Shown: positions 8,916 through 17,880, numbered from the stretch's first letter. The stretch is 64,000 nt of DNA from UBA2357 sp041916775 (GCA_041916775.1 JAYRYZ010000001.1:496001-560000), one strand, 5' to 3'. The notes: a model not told the origin generated them from the sequence alone. Numbers and translations are program-made.

Positions 8916-10844
8916 ATGTGCGGTATCGCCGGCATGTTCGACACACGCGGCAGGCGCGATTTCGATCGCGGCCTGATGCAGCGCCTCAACGACATCCAGT
9001 TCCATCGCGGGCCGGACGAGGGCGACCTGTATCTGGAGCCGGGCGTGGCCTTCGGTCATCGGCGGCTCTCCATCATCGATCTTTCCACCGGGCAGCAGCC
9101 GCTCTTCAACGAGGACGGCTCGGTATGCGTGGTCTTCAACGGCGAGATCTACAACTACCAGTCGCTGGTGCCCGAGCTGGAAGCGCTCGGCCACCGCTTT
9201 CATACCCGTAGCGATACCGAGGTCATCGTGCATGCCTGGGAGAGCTGGGGCGAGGACTGCGTGCAGCGCTTCCGCGGCATGTTCGCCTTCGTGCTGTGGG
9301 ACCGCAACCGGCAGACGCTCTTCATGGCGCGCGACCGCCTCGGCGTCAAGCCGCTGCACTACACCATCCTCGCCGACGGCACGCTGGTGTTCGGCTCCGA
9401 GCTCAAGGTGCTGATGCAACACCCCGGGCTGGACCGCAGCATCGACCCGGTTGCGGTCGAGGAGTACTTCGCCCTCGGTTACGTCGCCGAGCCACGCACC
9501 ATCTTCAAGCAGGCGAAGAAGCTGCAGCCGGGCGAGAGCCTGTGCATCCGCCGCGGCGAGCCCATCCCGGCGCCCCGCACCTACTGGGACGTGCGCTTCA
9601 CGCTGGACAACCCGCTGTCGCTCGCCGACGCCACCGCCGAGCTCACCGAGCGGCTGCGCGAATCGGTGCGCCTGCGCATGATCGCCGAGGTGCCGCTGGG
9701 TGCCTTCCTCTCCGGCGGAGTGGATTCCAGCGCCGTGGTCGCCACCATGGCAGGCCTCTCATCGGAGCCGGTCAACACCTGCTCCATCGCCTTCGACGAC
9801 CCCAAGTTCAACGAGTCGGCCTTCGCCCAGATGGTCGCGGACCGCTACCGCACCAATCACTTCGTCGAAACGGTGAAGTCCGATGACTTCGACCTCATCG
9901 ACACGCTGGCCGCGCTCTACGACGAGCCCTATGCCGACAGCTCGGCCATCCCCACCTACCGCGTCTGCCAGCTCGCGCGCAAGAAGGTCACCGTGGCGCT
10001 CTCCGGCGACGGCGGCGACGAGAGCTTCGGCGGCTACCGGCGCTACCGCATGCACCTCATGGAAGAGCGCATGCGCGGCGCCTTGCCCTTCGGCGTCAGA
10101 AAGCCGGTGTTCGGCCTGCTCGGCCGCATGTATCCCAAGGCGGACTGGGCGCCGCGCGTGTTCCGCGCCAAGACCACCTTCCAGGCGCTCGCGCGCGACT
10201 CGGTGCAGGCTTATTTCCACTCCGTATCCATCCTGCGCGACGACATGCGACGCAGCCTGTTCACCCCGGCCTTCCGCGCGAGTCTCGGCGGCTACAACGC
10301 GATCGAGGTGTTCCGCCGGCACGCAGCCAACGCCGGCACCGACGATCCGCTCGCGCTCATCCAGTATCTGGACACCAAGACCTACCTCGTCGGCGACATC
10401 AACACCAAGGTGGACCGTGCGAGCATGGCGCATTCGCTGGAGGTGCGCGAACCGCTGATGGACCACGAGCTGGTCGAGTGGCTCGCGACCCTGCCGTCCG
10501 GCCTCAAGATCAAGGGCCAGGAAGGCAAGTATCTCTTCAAGAAGGCGATGGAACCGATGTTGCCGAACGATGTGCTGTACCGGCCGAAGATGGGTTTTGC
10601 CGTGCCGCTCGCGCGTTGGTTCCGCGGCCCGCTCAAGGAGCGTGTGCGCAGCGCCATGCTGGGCGAAACCCTCGCCGCCACCGGCATCTTCAACCAGGAC
10701 ACCCTGCGCCACCTGGTCGACGCCCACCAGTCCGGCGCTCGCGACTACAGCGCACCGCTGTGGACGACGTTGATGTTCGAGGCGTTCCTGCGCAATATCG
10801 GGGGAAACCCAAACGTCAATCCCATGGTGACTTCTGCATCCTGA
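8916..10844 (+). CDS. XrtA system-associated amidotransferase (asparagine synthase-like, copy 1)
   Basis: 642-aa class II amidotransferase. Cys2 is the glutaminase nucleophile (MCGIAGMF), with RGPDEG and FNGEIYNYQ in the glutaminase domain (residues 1 to about 200). The synthetase domain carries the PP-loop FLSGGVDSSAVV and GDGGDESFGGYRRY. True asparagine synthase converts Asp to Asn; XrtA copies are believed to amidate a carboxyl group of a sugar (uronic acid) or amino-acid decoration, which is inferred from context. A clear AGGGGAAAG ribosome site precedes the ATG. A second full-length copy lies at 13090 and a Cys-less copy at 45168. Confidence 0.92.
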   Translation: MCGIAGMFDTRGRRDFDRGLMQRLNDIQFHRGPDEGDLYLEPGVAFGHRRLSIIDLSTGQQPLFNEDGSVCVVFNGEIYNYQSLVPELEALGHRFHTRSDTEVIVHAWESWGEDCVQRFRGMFAFVLWDRNRQTLFMARDRLGVKPLHYTILADGTLVFGSELKVLMQHPGLDRSIDPVAVEEYFALGYVAEPRTIFKQAKKLQPGESLCIRRGEPIPAPRTYWDVRFTLDNPLSLADATAELTERLRESVRLRMIAEVPLGAFLSGGVDSSAVVATMAGLSSEPVNTCSIAFDDPKFNESAFAQMVADRYRTNHFVETVKSDDFDLIDTLAALYDEPYADSSAIPTYRVCQLARKKVTVALSGDGGDESFGGYRRYRMHLMEERMRGALPFGVRKPVFGLLGRMYPKADWAPRVFRAKTTFQALARDSVQAYFHSVSILRDDMRRSLFTPAFRASLGGYNAIEVFRRHAANAGTDDPLALIQYLDTKTYLVGDINTKVDRASMAHSLEVREPLMDHELVEWLATLPSGLKIKGQEGKYLFKKAMEPMLPNDVLYRPKMGFAVPLARWFRGPLKERVRSAMLGETLAATGIFNQDTLRHLVDAHQSGARDYSAPLWTTLMFEAFLRNIGGNPNVNPMVTSAS

Positions 10845-10880
10845 AGGTATGCAGACAGTCTGGTTCAACAGGAGAGCTCG

Positions 10881-11117
10881 ATGCAGGTCCAACGCAGCAT
10901 TCTCGAGGTGAAGACAAGCAAGGTCGTGATCGACCTGCCGGAGTCTTTCGTGAATCATCGGGTGGAACTGATTGCCCTGACGCTCGATGAGCCAGAGCCG
11001 AAAACAAGTGGTTCGCCACGCCGTCGGCCCCACCCCGCGATCGCGGGAAAAGGTAGGGCGACCGGCGACATCGTCTCCGCTGTCGTAGATGAAGAAGACT
11101 GGGATTGCCTGCGGTGA
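10881..11117 (+). CDS. VapB-like antitoxin
   Basis: 78-aa protein preceded by AGGAG seven bases before the ATG. The N-terminal stretch VVIDLPESFVNHRVELIALTLDE resembles the AbrB/DUF2281-type antitoxin N-terminus, and the acidic, flexible C-terminus (VVDEEDWDCLR) is the kind of tail that wraps a PIN toxin. Its stop overlaps the PIN-domain gene start (GTGA), the normal arrangement of a toxin-antitoxin pair. The family call rests on this context and on length more than on a strong motif. The gene interrupts the EPS operon. Confidence 0.7.
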   Translation: MQVQRSILEVKTSKVVIDLPESFVNHRVELIALTLDEPEPKTSGSPRRRPHPAIAGKGRATGDIVSAVVDEEDWDCLR

Positions 11118-11509
11118 TTCTCCTGGATAGCCATATCTGGTTCTGGTGGATCAACCAGGACCATTCGCGCATCAGCAGGCAAATGGCGAACGCGATCGAA
11201 ACCGCTGATCGTGTGGGCGTTTCCGCCGTGTCCTGCTTCGAGCTTGCGCTTGCGCACAGGAAGGGGCGCCTTGAGTTGCCGTGCCCACCCAGAGAATGGT
11301 TCGGCTTTGCCCTGGATGCCTCCGGTGTCGAATTGATCCCGCTGACGCCGGCCATCGCCGAGCGCGCTGTGGCACTGACGGAAATTCACAAGGACCCGTT
11401 TGACCGCATCATCATTGCGTCGGCGCTCGAATATGCAGCGGAGTTGATGAGCGTTGACGCAGCATTCGGTAATTATCCTGAACTCGCCGGTCGTCTGCTG
11501 AATGGCTGA
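11114..11509 (+). CDS. VapC-like PIN-domain toxin
   Basis: 131-aa PIN-domain ribonuclease. Acidic metal-binding residues are visible in order: ILLDSHIWFWW (Asp5), SCFELALAHRKGRL (Glu), and HKDPFDRIIIASA (Asp pair) with the later DAAF. This pattern matches the VapC family of Mg-dependent endoribonucleases that cleave tRNA, rRNA or mRNA. Start: GTG at 11114 gives a four-base overlap with the antitoxin stop; TTG at 11105 is also in frame. Together with 10881-11117 it is a complete two-gene module, inserted between two EPS genes. Confidence 0.88.
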   Translation: MILLDSHIWFWWINQDHSRISRQMANAIETADRVGVSAVSCFELALAHRKGRLELPCPPREWFGFALDASGVELIPLTPAIAERAVALTEIHKDPFDRIIIASALEYAAELMSVDAAFGNYPELAGRLLNG

Positions 11510-11531
11510 TTTCAATGCTTGGAGTGAAGTG

Positions 11532-11822
11532 ATGAAACCCTCTGTCGCGCTCGCCCGACATCGGGATGAGATCCGCCGCATTGTGGCTGAACACCATGCC
11601 GCAAATGTGCGGGTGTTCGGCTCCGTCCTGCGCGGCGAGGATCAGGAAGGCAGCGATCTCGATCTCCTCATCGATCCCACGCCCGACACGACGTTGCTGG
11701 ATCTCGGTGCGATCCGCCTCGAGTTGCGCGCGCTGTTGCGGGTTGAGGTTGACGTACTCACGCCCCGCAATCTTCCGGAGCGCTTTCGCGACAGCGTACT
11801 GAACGAGGCGATCCCGCTATGA
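11532..11822 (+). CDS. MNT-type nucleotidyltransferase (antitoxin-like)
   Basis: 96-aa minimal nucleotidyltransferase of the pol-beta superfamily. The signature is VRVFGSVLRGEDQEGSDLDLL: GS followed by the DxD metal pair. A third acidic residue lies in VEVDVLTP. MntA proteins of this size pair with HEPN toxins and silence them by AMPylation. The ATG at 11532 has GGAG seven bases upstream; an earlier in-frame ATG at 11502 lies inside the PIN gene. Directly downstream, where a HEPN gene is expected, there is only a 15-codon frame (11819-11866), so this looks like an orphan antitoxin. Confidence 0.85.
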   Translation: MKPSVALARHRDEIRRIVAEHHAANVRVFGSVLRGEDQEGSDLDLLIDPTPDTTLLDLGAIRLELRALLRVEVDVLTPRNLPERFRDSVLNEAIPL

Positions 11823-11866
11823 CGCGAAGCCTCAAGGCGCAGATTCACTCGCTGCTCGAAGACTGA
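11819..11866 (+). pseudogene. 15-codon frame, possible remnant of a HEPN partner
   Basis: An ATG overlaps the nucleotidyltransferase stop (ATGA) and opens a frame of 15 codons (MTRSLKAQIHSLLED) before TGA. HEPN/DUF86 toxins often begin with a short similar helix, so this may be the leftover 5' end of a deleted partner; it may equally be chance. The EPS glycosyltransferase gene begins two bases later, so any deletion was precise enough to leave that gene intact. Confidence 0.3.
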
Positions 11867-11868
11867 CC

Positions 11869-13086
11869 ATGCGCATCCTCCACATCCTCGACCATTCGCT
11901 GCCGTTGCACAGCGGCTACACCTTCCGTACCGCAGCCATCCTGCGCGAGCAGCATGCGCTGGGGTGGGAGACGGTACATCTCACCACGCCCAAGCAAGGC
12001 TTCTCCGACCTGGAAGTGGAGGAGAGCGATGGTCTGCGCTTCCATCGCACGCCGGCGCCCGCCGATACTGGCTTGATCGGCCAGATGCGGCTGACGGCCC
12101 ACCGGATCGGGCAGTTGGTGGATGAAACCCGGCCCGACATCATCCATGCCCATTCGCCGGTGCTGAATGCGCTGCCGAGCCTGTGGGTGGGGCGCCGACG
12201 CAAGCTGCCGGTGGTGTATGAGATGCGCGCCTCCTGGGAGGATGCGGCGGTCGATCACGGCACCACCACCGAGGGCAGCCTGCGCTATCGCGTCTCGCGC
12301 GCGCTGGAGAGCTTTGCGCTGCGGCGGGCCGACCAGGTCACCACCATCTGCGAGGGTTTGCGGGGAGACATCGCGGTGCGCGGCATCCCGGCGGAGCGCA
12401 TCACCGTGATCCCCAATGCGGTCGATGCCGATGCCTTCCAGTTCGGCGCCGAAGCGGATCCCGCACTGCGCAGCGAACTGGGGCTGGACGGTTGCACCGT
12501 GCTGGGTTTCGCCGGTTCCTTCTATGGCTATGAAGGGCTCAACCTGCTGGTATCCGCGCTCGCCCGGCTGGTCGTGCGTTTTCCCGACATTCGCCTGCTG
12601 CTCGTCGGTGGCGGCGTGCAGGAAGAGGCGCTGCGGTCCCAGGCCGCGGCCGAAGGCGTTGCCGAGCGCGTGATCTTCACCGGCCGCGTGCCGCACAGCC
12701 GGGTGCAGAAGTACTACGAGCTCATCGACGTGCTCGCCTATCCGCGCCTGCCGATCCGCCTCACCGAGCTCGTCACGCCGCTGAAGCCGCTGGAGGCGAT
12801 GGCCCAGGGGCGCATGTTCGTTGCGTCCGACGTGGGTGGCCACCGCGAGCTTATCCGGCACGGCGAGACCGGCTTCCTGTGCAAGGCGGGCAGTGCCGAG
12901 GCGCTGGCCGAGGCGATCGCCGACATCCTCGCGCATCGCGAGCGCTGGCCGGAGGTCCGCCGCAAGGCGCGGGCCTTCGTCGAGCGGGAGCGGACCTGGG
13001 CGAACAGCGTCGCGCGCTATCGCGAGGTCTATGCCCGCGCGCTGGCGTCCCGCGGGCGCCTCTCAACCCTTGCGGAGGCAGGCTGA
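11869..13086 (+). CDS. glycosyltransferase, exosortase A system-associated (TIGR04063-like, Daro_2409 family)
   Basis: 405-aa GT-B glycosyltransferase. The opening RILHILDHSLPLHSGYTFRT is diagnostic of the XrtA-linked branch. The C-terminal half has VLGFAGSFYGYEGL, LLLVGGG and the acidic motif PRLPIRLTELVTPLKPLEAMAQGR followed by SDVGGHRELI. It is a cytoplasmic enzyme that probably extends the EPS repeat unit. It begins two bases after the inserted toxin-antitoxin block, with no clear ribosome site of its own, and runs directly into the second amidotransferase gene three bases later. Confidence 0.93.
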   Translation: MRILHILDHSLPLHSGYTFRTAAILREQHALGWETVHLTTPKQGFSDLEVEESDGLRFHRTPAPADTGLIGQMRLTAHRIGQLVDETRPDIIHAHSPVLNALPSLWVGRRRKLPVVYEMRASWEDAAVDHGTTTEGSLRYRVSRALESFALRRADQVTTICEGLRGDIAVRGIPAERITVIPNAVDADAFQFGAEADPALRSELGLDGCTVLGFAGSFYGYEGLNLLVSALARLVVRFPDIRLLLVGGGVQEEALRSQAAAEGVAERVIFTGRVPHSRVQKYYELIDVLAYPRLPIRLTELVTPLKPLEAMAQGRMFVASDVGGHRELIRHGETGFLCKAGSAEALAEAIADILAHRERWPEVRRKARAFVERERTWANSVARYREVYARALASRGRLSTLAEAG

Positions 13087-13089
13087 ATC

Positions 13090-15018
13090 ATGTGCGGCAT
13101 TCATGGCCTATACCGTTTCGACGGCGTGCAGGTGGCGCCGCGCCAGCTCACGGCGATGGGCGACGTCACCCGTCACCGCGGCCCGGACGACGAGGGCCAG
13201 TACATCGAACCTGCCGGGCGCTGCGGGATCGCGATGCGGCGGCTGTCCATCATCGATCTGGCCGGCGGACATCAGCCCATCTCGAATGCCGACGACAGCC
13301 TGTGGGTGGTGTGCAATGGTGAGATCTACAACTTCCGCGCCCTGCGCGAGGAATTGCAGTCGCGCGGCTACCGCTTCAAGACAGGCTCCGACAGCGAGGT
13401 GCTGCTCCATCTCTACGACGAGATGGGCGACGATTTCGTGCACCGGCTGGACGGCATGTTCAACTTCGCGCTGTGGGACAACCGCCGCAAGCGCCTCCTG
13501 ATCGGCCGCGACCACCTCGGCGTGAAGCCGCTCTATGTGCATCAATCGGCCGGATTGCTGGGGTTCGCGACCGAGGCCAAGGCGCTGCTGGAACTGCCCG
13601 GCATGCGCACCGCGCTCAATCGCGACGTTCTCGGAGATTACCTGCATCTGGGCTACGTTCCGGCGCCGCACTCGATGTTCGAGGGCATCCGCAAGCTGCC
13701 GCCGGCCACCCTGCTGGCGGTCGAAAACGGTGAGGTGCGGGAGTGGCGCTACTGGCGCCTGTCGCCACGCATCGACCGCACCACCACCGAAACGGAATGG
13801 GTGGAGCGCATCCGCGCCGGCATGGAGCGCGCGGTGCACGCGCAGATGGTGTCGGACGTGCCGATCGGCGCCTTTCTGTCCGGCGGAGTCGATTCCAGTG
13901 CGGTCGTTGCCTACATGGCGCGCCACTCCGATCAGCCGATACGCACCTATGCGATCGGTTTCGAGGGCGGGGAAGCGGAGCGCCTCTACAACGAGCTACC
14001 CTATGCGCGTCAGGTCGCGACCCTGCTCGGCACCGAACATCACGAGATCGTGGTCAAGCCCGACGTGGTCGGGCTGCTGCCCAAGCTGCTGTGGCACATG
14101 GACGAGCCGGTCTCGGACTCCGCCTTCATCACCACCTTCCTCGTGTCCGAGTTCGCCCGCAAGGACGTCAAGGTGATCCTCTCGGGGGTCGGGGGAGACG
14201 AGCTCTTTGGCGGCTATCGGCGCTATCTCGGCGACCACTACGTGCGCAAGTTGCAACGCCTGCCGCGCTGGTCGCGCCTCCTGATGTCGCGCACCGCCAG
14301 CCTGCTCCCGAGCGACCGGCACTCCAAACTGCTCAACACGCTCCGGCTCGCGCGCGGCTTCCTAGCTTCGGCCGAGCTGACCCCGGATGAGCGCTATCGC
14401 GCCTACCTGCAGGTGCTCGACCGCGAGACCGTCGCGGCCCTCACGCGCGGTGCGGCGGGCAGCTCGGATGCGCTCGCCGCCGCGTTTGCCGCCGCCGGCA
14501 GCGAGGATCCGCTCAACCGCATGTTCGCGGTGGATGCCGAAACCCAGCTCCCGGACGACCTCCTGCTCCTCACCGACAAGATGAGCATGGCGGTGTCGCT
14601 GGAATGCCGGGTGCCCTTGCTGGACCGCGCCCTCGTCGAGCTTGCAGCCACCATTCCCGAGTCGCTCAAGGTCAGGAACGGCCGGCTCAAGCACCTGATG
14701 AAGGATGCGCTCGCTGACCTCCTGCCGGCCGATATCCTCGACCGCAAGAAGCGCGGCTTCGGCACCCCGATGGGTGCCTGGCTCAAGCGCGACCTCGCGC
14801 CAGTGCTGAAGCGGCTGCTGTCGGCCGATGTGGTGCGCGACCGTGGCCTCTTCGACCCCGCCGTGGTGGGGCGTCTCGTCGTCGAGCACGAGGCGGCGCG
14901 CATCGACGGCACCGATGCCCTGCTCGCGCTCATGAACCTCGAAATCTGGAGCCGCCTCTACCTCGATCGACGCTCGCCGGACGACGTCACCTCGGAGCTC
15001 AAGAGCTTTCTCGCATGA
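13090..15018 (+). CDS. XrtA system-associated amidotransferase (asparagine synthase-like, copy 2)
   Basis: 642-aa paralogue of the gene at 8916 and of the same length. Cys2 is kept (MCGIHGLYRF), with RGPDDEG and CNGEIYNFRAL in the glutaminase half and FLSGGVDSSAVVAY plus GVGGDELFGGYRRY in the ATP-pyrophosphatase half. It should therefore be a working Gln-dependent amidotransferase. Two full copies on either side of the toxin-antitoxin insertion differ throughout, so they are not a recent duplication and probably amidate different acceptors. The stop overlaps the next start by four bases (ATGA). Confidence 0.92.
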   Translation: MCGIHGLYRFDGVQVAPRQLTAMGDVTRHRGPDDEGQYIEPAGRCGIAMRRLSIIDLAGGHQPISNADDSLWVVCNGEIYNFRALREELQSRGYRFKTGSDSEVLLHLYDEMGDDFVHRLDGMFNFALWDNRRKRLLIGRDHLGVKPLYVHQSAGLLGFATEAKALLELPGMRTALNRDVLGDYLHLGYVPAPHSMFEGIRKLPPATLLAVENGEVREWRYWRLSPRIDRTTTETEWVERIRAGMERAVHAQMVSDVPIGAFLSGGVDSSAVVAYMARHSDQPIRTYAIGFEGGEAERLYNELPYARQVATLLGTEHHEIVVKPDVVGLLPKLLWHMDEPVSDSAFITTFLVSEFARKDVKVILSGVGGDELFGGYRRYLGDHYVRKLQRLPRWSRLLMSRTASLLPSDRHSKLLNTLRLARGFLASAELTPDERYRAYLQVLDRETVAALTRGAAGSSDALAAAFAAAGSEDPLNRMFAVDAETQLPDDLLLLTDKMSMAVSLECRVPLLDRALVELAATIPESLKVRNGRLKHLMKDALADLLPADILDRKKRGFGTPMGAWLKRDLAPVLKRLLSADVVRDRGLFDPAVVGRLVVEHEAARIDGTDALLALMNLEIWSRLYLDRRSPDDVTSELKSFLA

Positions 15019-16211
15019 AGATCCTCTACGTCTGTCACCGCTTCCCCTTCCCGCCCAAGCGCGGCGGCAAGATCCGCCCCTTCAACATGATCCGGCACTT
15101 CACCGCGCAGGGGCACAAGGTCACCGTCTGCTCGCTGTCGCGCGCGCCGGAGGAGGCCGCCGAAGGGCAGGGCATCGCGCCGCACTGCGAGCGCTTCGAG
15201 ATCGGGCATGTCAGCAACCCGGTGCAGGCGCTGCGCATGGTGGCGCGGCTGCCTCTGCTCACGCCCTCGTCCATGGGCTTCTTCTACTCGCCGACGCTGG
15301 CGAAGAGGATCGCCGAGCTGGTGCGCAGCGAGACGTGGGACCTGATCTTCGTCCATTGCTCGTCGGTGGCGCAGTATGTCGAGGACGTCACCGGCGTGCC
15401 GAAGATCCTCGACTTCGGCGACATGGATTCGCAGAAGTGGCTGGAATACGCCAACTACAAGCCCTTCCCGCTGTCGCTCGGTTACCGGCTCGAGGGTCTG
15501 AAGATGCTGGCGGCGGAGAAGCGCCTGGCGAGGAAGTTCGATCTTTGCACCGCGACCACGCGTGCCGAATGGGAAACGCTGGAAGGCTACGGAACCGGTG
15601 TGGCCACCGACTGGTTTCCAAACGGCGTGGACGCCAGCTTCTTCAGCCCGGATGGGGAAGGCTATGATGCCGACACGATCAGCTTCATCGGGCGCATGGA
15701 TTACTACCCCAACCAGGAATGCATGTTCGACTTCTGTGCGAATACCTGGCCCCTCCTCAAGGCGCGGCGGCCGGGGATCAAGCTCCTGATCGTGGGGGCC
15801 GACCCCTCCCCGGCGGTGCGCAAGCTCGGCGAACTCGACGGTGTCACCGTCACCGGCTCGGTGCCGGACGTGCGCCCCCATGTGCGACGCTCGGCGCTGA
15901 TGGTGGCGCCGCTCAACATCGCCCGCGGCACCCAGAACAAGATCCTCGAGGCCATGGCGATGGGCGTGCCGGTCGTCACCAGCCGGGTCGCGGCGGGCGG
16001 TGTCGATGCGGAAAATGAGGCACATTTCCTCGTCGCAGACACGCCAAGCGATTATGCTTCGTCGATTTTGCGCATCCTCGACGACCCCGCCGAGCGCGCG
16101 AGACTCTCCGAGGCCGGCCGTGAGCGCATGCTCAGCCATCACGCCTGGCCCAAATCCATGGCCCGGCTGGATGGCATCATCGCGCGGTGCCTGCAGAACA
16201 CCCGCAAATAG
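15015..16211 (+). CDS. sugar transferase, PEP-CTERM/EpsH1 system-associated (TIGR03087-like)
   Basis: 398-aa GT-B glycosyltransferase. The N-terminal ILYVCHRFPFPPKRGGKIRPFNMIRH is the hallmark of the XrtA stp1 family. The middle carries DFGDMDSQKWLEYA, and the C-terminal donor domain carries FIGRMDYYPN, VGADPSPAV and ARGTQNKILEAMAMGVPVVTS. It is cytoplasmic and should act in repeat-unit assembly. It is translationally coupled to the preceding amidotransferase gene. Confidence 0.92.
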   Translation: MKILYVCHRFPFPPKRGGKIRPFNMIRHFTAQGHKVTVCSLSRAPEEAAEGQGIAPHCERFEIGHVSNPVQALRMVARLPLLTPSSMGFFYSPTLAKRIAELVRSETWDLIFVHCSSVAQYVEDVTGVPKILDFGDMDSQKWLEYANYKPFPLSLGYRLEGLKMLAAEKRLARKFDLCTATTRAEWETLEGYGTGVATDWFPNGVDASFFSPDGEGYDADTISFIGRMDYYPNQECMFDFCANTWPLLKARRPGIKLLIVGADPSPAVRKLGELDGVTVTGSVPDVRPHVRRSALMVAPLNIARGTQNKILEAMAMGVPVVTSRVAAGGVDAENEAHFLVADTPSDYASSILRILDDPAERARLSEAGRERMLSHHAWPKSMARLDGIIARCLQNTRK

Positions 16212-16226
16212 CAAGGAAATCGACTC

Positions 16227-17543
16227 ATGAAAATCAGCATCTTCGGTCTTGGCTACGTGGGCGCGGTGTCCCTCGCCTGCCTCGCACGCGACGGGCACCA
16301 GGTCATTGGTGTGGACATCGATCAGACCAAGCTCGACCTCATCCGCGCCGGGACTACGCCGGTGGTGGAGGAGGGCATGGTCGATCTCATGGCCGAGGTC
16401 GCCGCGAGCGGGCGCGTCTCGGTCACCACCGATGCGGTGCAGGCGGTGCTCGACAGCGAGCTCTCGCTCGTCTGTGTCGGCACCCCGTCCGCTGCCAACG
16501 GCAGCCAGGACCAGGGCGCGGTGCTGCGCCTCGCGCGCAGCATGGGCGATGCGATCCGCGAGAAGCGCACGCCGCACGTGGTGGTGTTCCGCTCGACGCT
16601 CGTGCCCGGCACCGTCGAGGACGTGCTGCGCCCGATCATCGAGGAGCAGTCGGGCAAGAAGGACGGTGTCGATTTCCACCTGTGCTTCCAGCCCGAGTTC
16701 CTGCGCGAAGGCTCTTCCATCCGCGACTACGACAAGCCGCCGTTCACCGTGGTGGGCGCCAACCACGCCTATCCGGCCGAGCGGTTGAAGGCCTTGTTCG
16801 GCCACCTGCCGTGCAAGTTCCTCGAAACCTCGGTGCGCTCCGCCGAGATGATGAAGTACTGCTGCAACAACTTCCACGCGCTCAAGATCACCTTCGCGAA
16901 CGAGACCGCGCGCCTGTGCGGTGCACTCGGCGTCGATCCCTTCGAGGTCATGGATCTCGTCTGCCAGGACACCCAGCTCAACATCTCGCGCGCCTACCTG
17001 CGCCCCGGCTATGCCTTCGGCGGGTCCTGCCTGCCCAAGGACCTGCGCGCCACCACCTACCTCGCCAAGATGCACGACGTGGAGGTGCCGATGCTCGCGG
17101 GTATCCTGCAATCCAACCGCGCGCACATCGACCAGGCCTTCAACAAGGTGCTCGAGTCCGGCTGCCGCAAGGTTGGCATGCTCGGGCTGTCGTTCAAGAC
17201 CGGCACCGACGACCTGCGCGAGAGCCCGCTCGTGACCCTGGCCGAGCAACTCATCGGCAAGGGCATCCAGCTCAGCATCTACGACCCGGATGTGCACCTC
17301 TCCCGCCTCCTGGGTGCCAACAAGCGCTTCATCGAGATGCACCTCCCGCACATCGGCGAGTTGCTCGAGGCCGATCTGGCCAAGGTCGTGGAAGGCGCCG
17401 AGATGCTGATCGTGGGCGTGTCCACCCCCGCGATACACGACGCTCTCGCCAGCCACGCACGTCCCGGGCAGAAGGTGCTCGACCTCGCCGGCCTGAAGGA
17501 TCCGCAGGCGCTGCGTGCGTCGGTGCAGGGTTTGTGCTGGTAA
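16227..17543 (+). CDS. GDP-mannose 6-dehydrogenase (AlgD-like)
   Basis: 438-aa NAD-dependent nucleotide-sugar dehydrogenase, oxidising GDP-mannose to GDP-mannuronate in two steps. The Rossmann motif is IFGLGYVGAVSLACLA at the N-terminus, followed by the STLVPGT loop and the catalytic Cys in YAFGGSCLPKDLRA. The C-terminal LGLSFKTGTDDLRESPLV and the terminal GLCW resemble AlgD more than UDP-glucose dehydrogenases. AAGGAAA lies ahead of the ATG. The product implies that the polymer contains mannuronate or a derivative, which fits the PL14 (alginate-lyase-family) resemblance of the proteins at 24766 and 38195. GDP-mannose as substrate is inferred from family resemblance. Confidence 0.9.
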   Translation: MKISIFGLGYVGAVSLACLARDGHQVIGVDIDQTKLDLIRAGTTPVVEEGMVDLMAEVAASGRVSVTTDAVQAVLDSELSLVCVGTPSAANGSQDQGAVLRLARSMGDAIREKRTPHVVVFRSTLVPGTVEDVLRPIIEEQSGKKDGVDFHLCFQPEFLREGSSIRDYDKPPFTVVGANHAYPAERLKALFGHLPCKFLETSVRSAEMMKYCCNNFHALKITFANETARLCGALGVDPFEVMDLVCQDTQLNISRAYLRPGYAFGGSCLPKDLRATTYLAKMHDVEVPMLAGILQSNRAHIDQAFNKVLESGCRKVGMLGLSFKTGTDDLRESPLVTLAEQLIGKGIQLSIYDPDVHLSRLLGANKRFIEMHLPHIGELLEADLAKVVEGAEMLIVGVSTPAIHDALASHARPGQKVLDLAGLKDPQALRASVQGLCW

Positions 17544-17544
17544 G

Positions 17545-17880
17545 GTGGGTGGCAGGGTGAGGCCGGCGTGCCGCAACGGCCGCATCGCGCTGCTGGCGGG
17601 TGTGCTCGCGATGATCGCGGCGCATTCGCTGAGGGCACAGGGTGATGACTCGTTTTCCGGGCGCGTGATGGGCTGCCATTCGATAGAGAAGCACAAGCTT
17701 GGCAATGTCGATCAGGTCGATGTTGAGCGGAAGCCCCAAGCAGGTATCTCCGCTCAAGGTAGTAGTTGCTCTGGACGCATCGAGAATGTCTCGCTGACCG
17801 CAATGGTTGCTGCAGTGATTACTGTCGAGGCGCTTGCTACAACCAATGTCAGTGAGCCGGGTACGGTGCGGGCCGTATGA
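17545..17880 (+). CDS. hypothetical small exported protein (doubtful)
   Basis: An open frame of 111 codons from GTG at 17545 (or GTG at 17557) fills the gap between the dehydrogenase and the next glycosyltransferase. It starts with a signal-peptide-like stretch (RIALLAGVLAMIAAHSLRA|QG) and continues with about 80 polar residues containing two Cys. It overlaps the next gene by an ATGA junction, as expected of a real operon member. Against it: no ATG, no recognisable family, and base composition lower in G+C than its neighbours, so it could be a decayed gene. It is the only content of this 330-base stretch. Confidence 0.35.
   Translation: MGGRVRPACRNGRIALLAGVLAMIAAHSLRAQGDDSFSGRVMGCHSIEKHKLGNVDQVDVERKPQAGISAQGSSCSGRIENVSLTAMVAAVITVEALATTNVSEPGTVRAV

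Noticed and set aside
14958..17705. 915-codon open frame on the minus strand
   Set aside because: It is antisense to three clear genes (amidotransferase, sugar transferase, dehydrogenase), has no known domain and arises from high G+C third positions.
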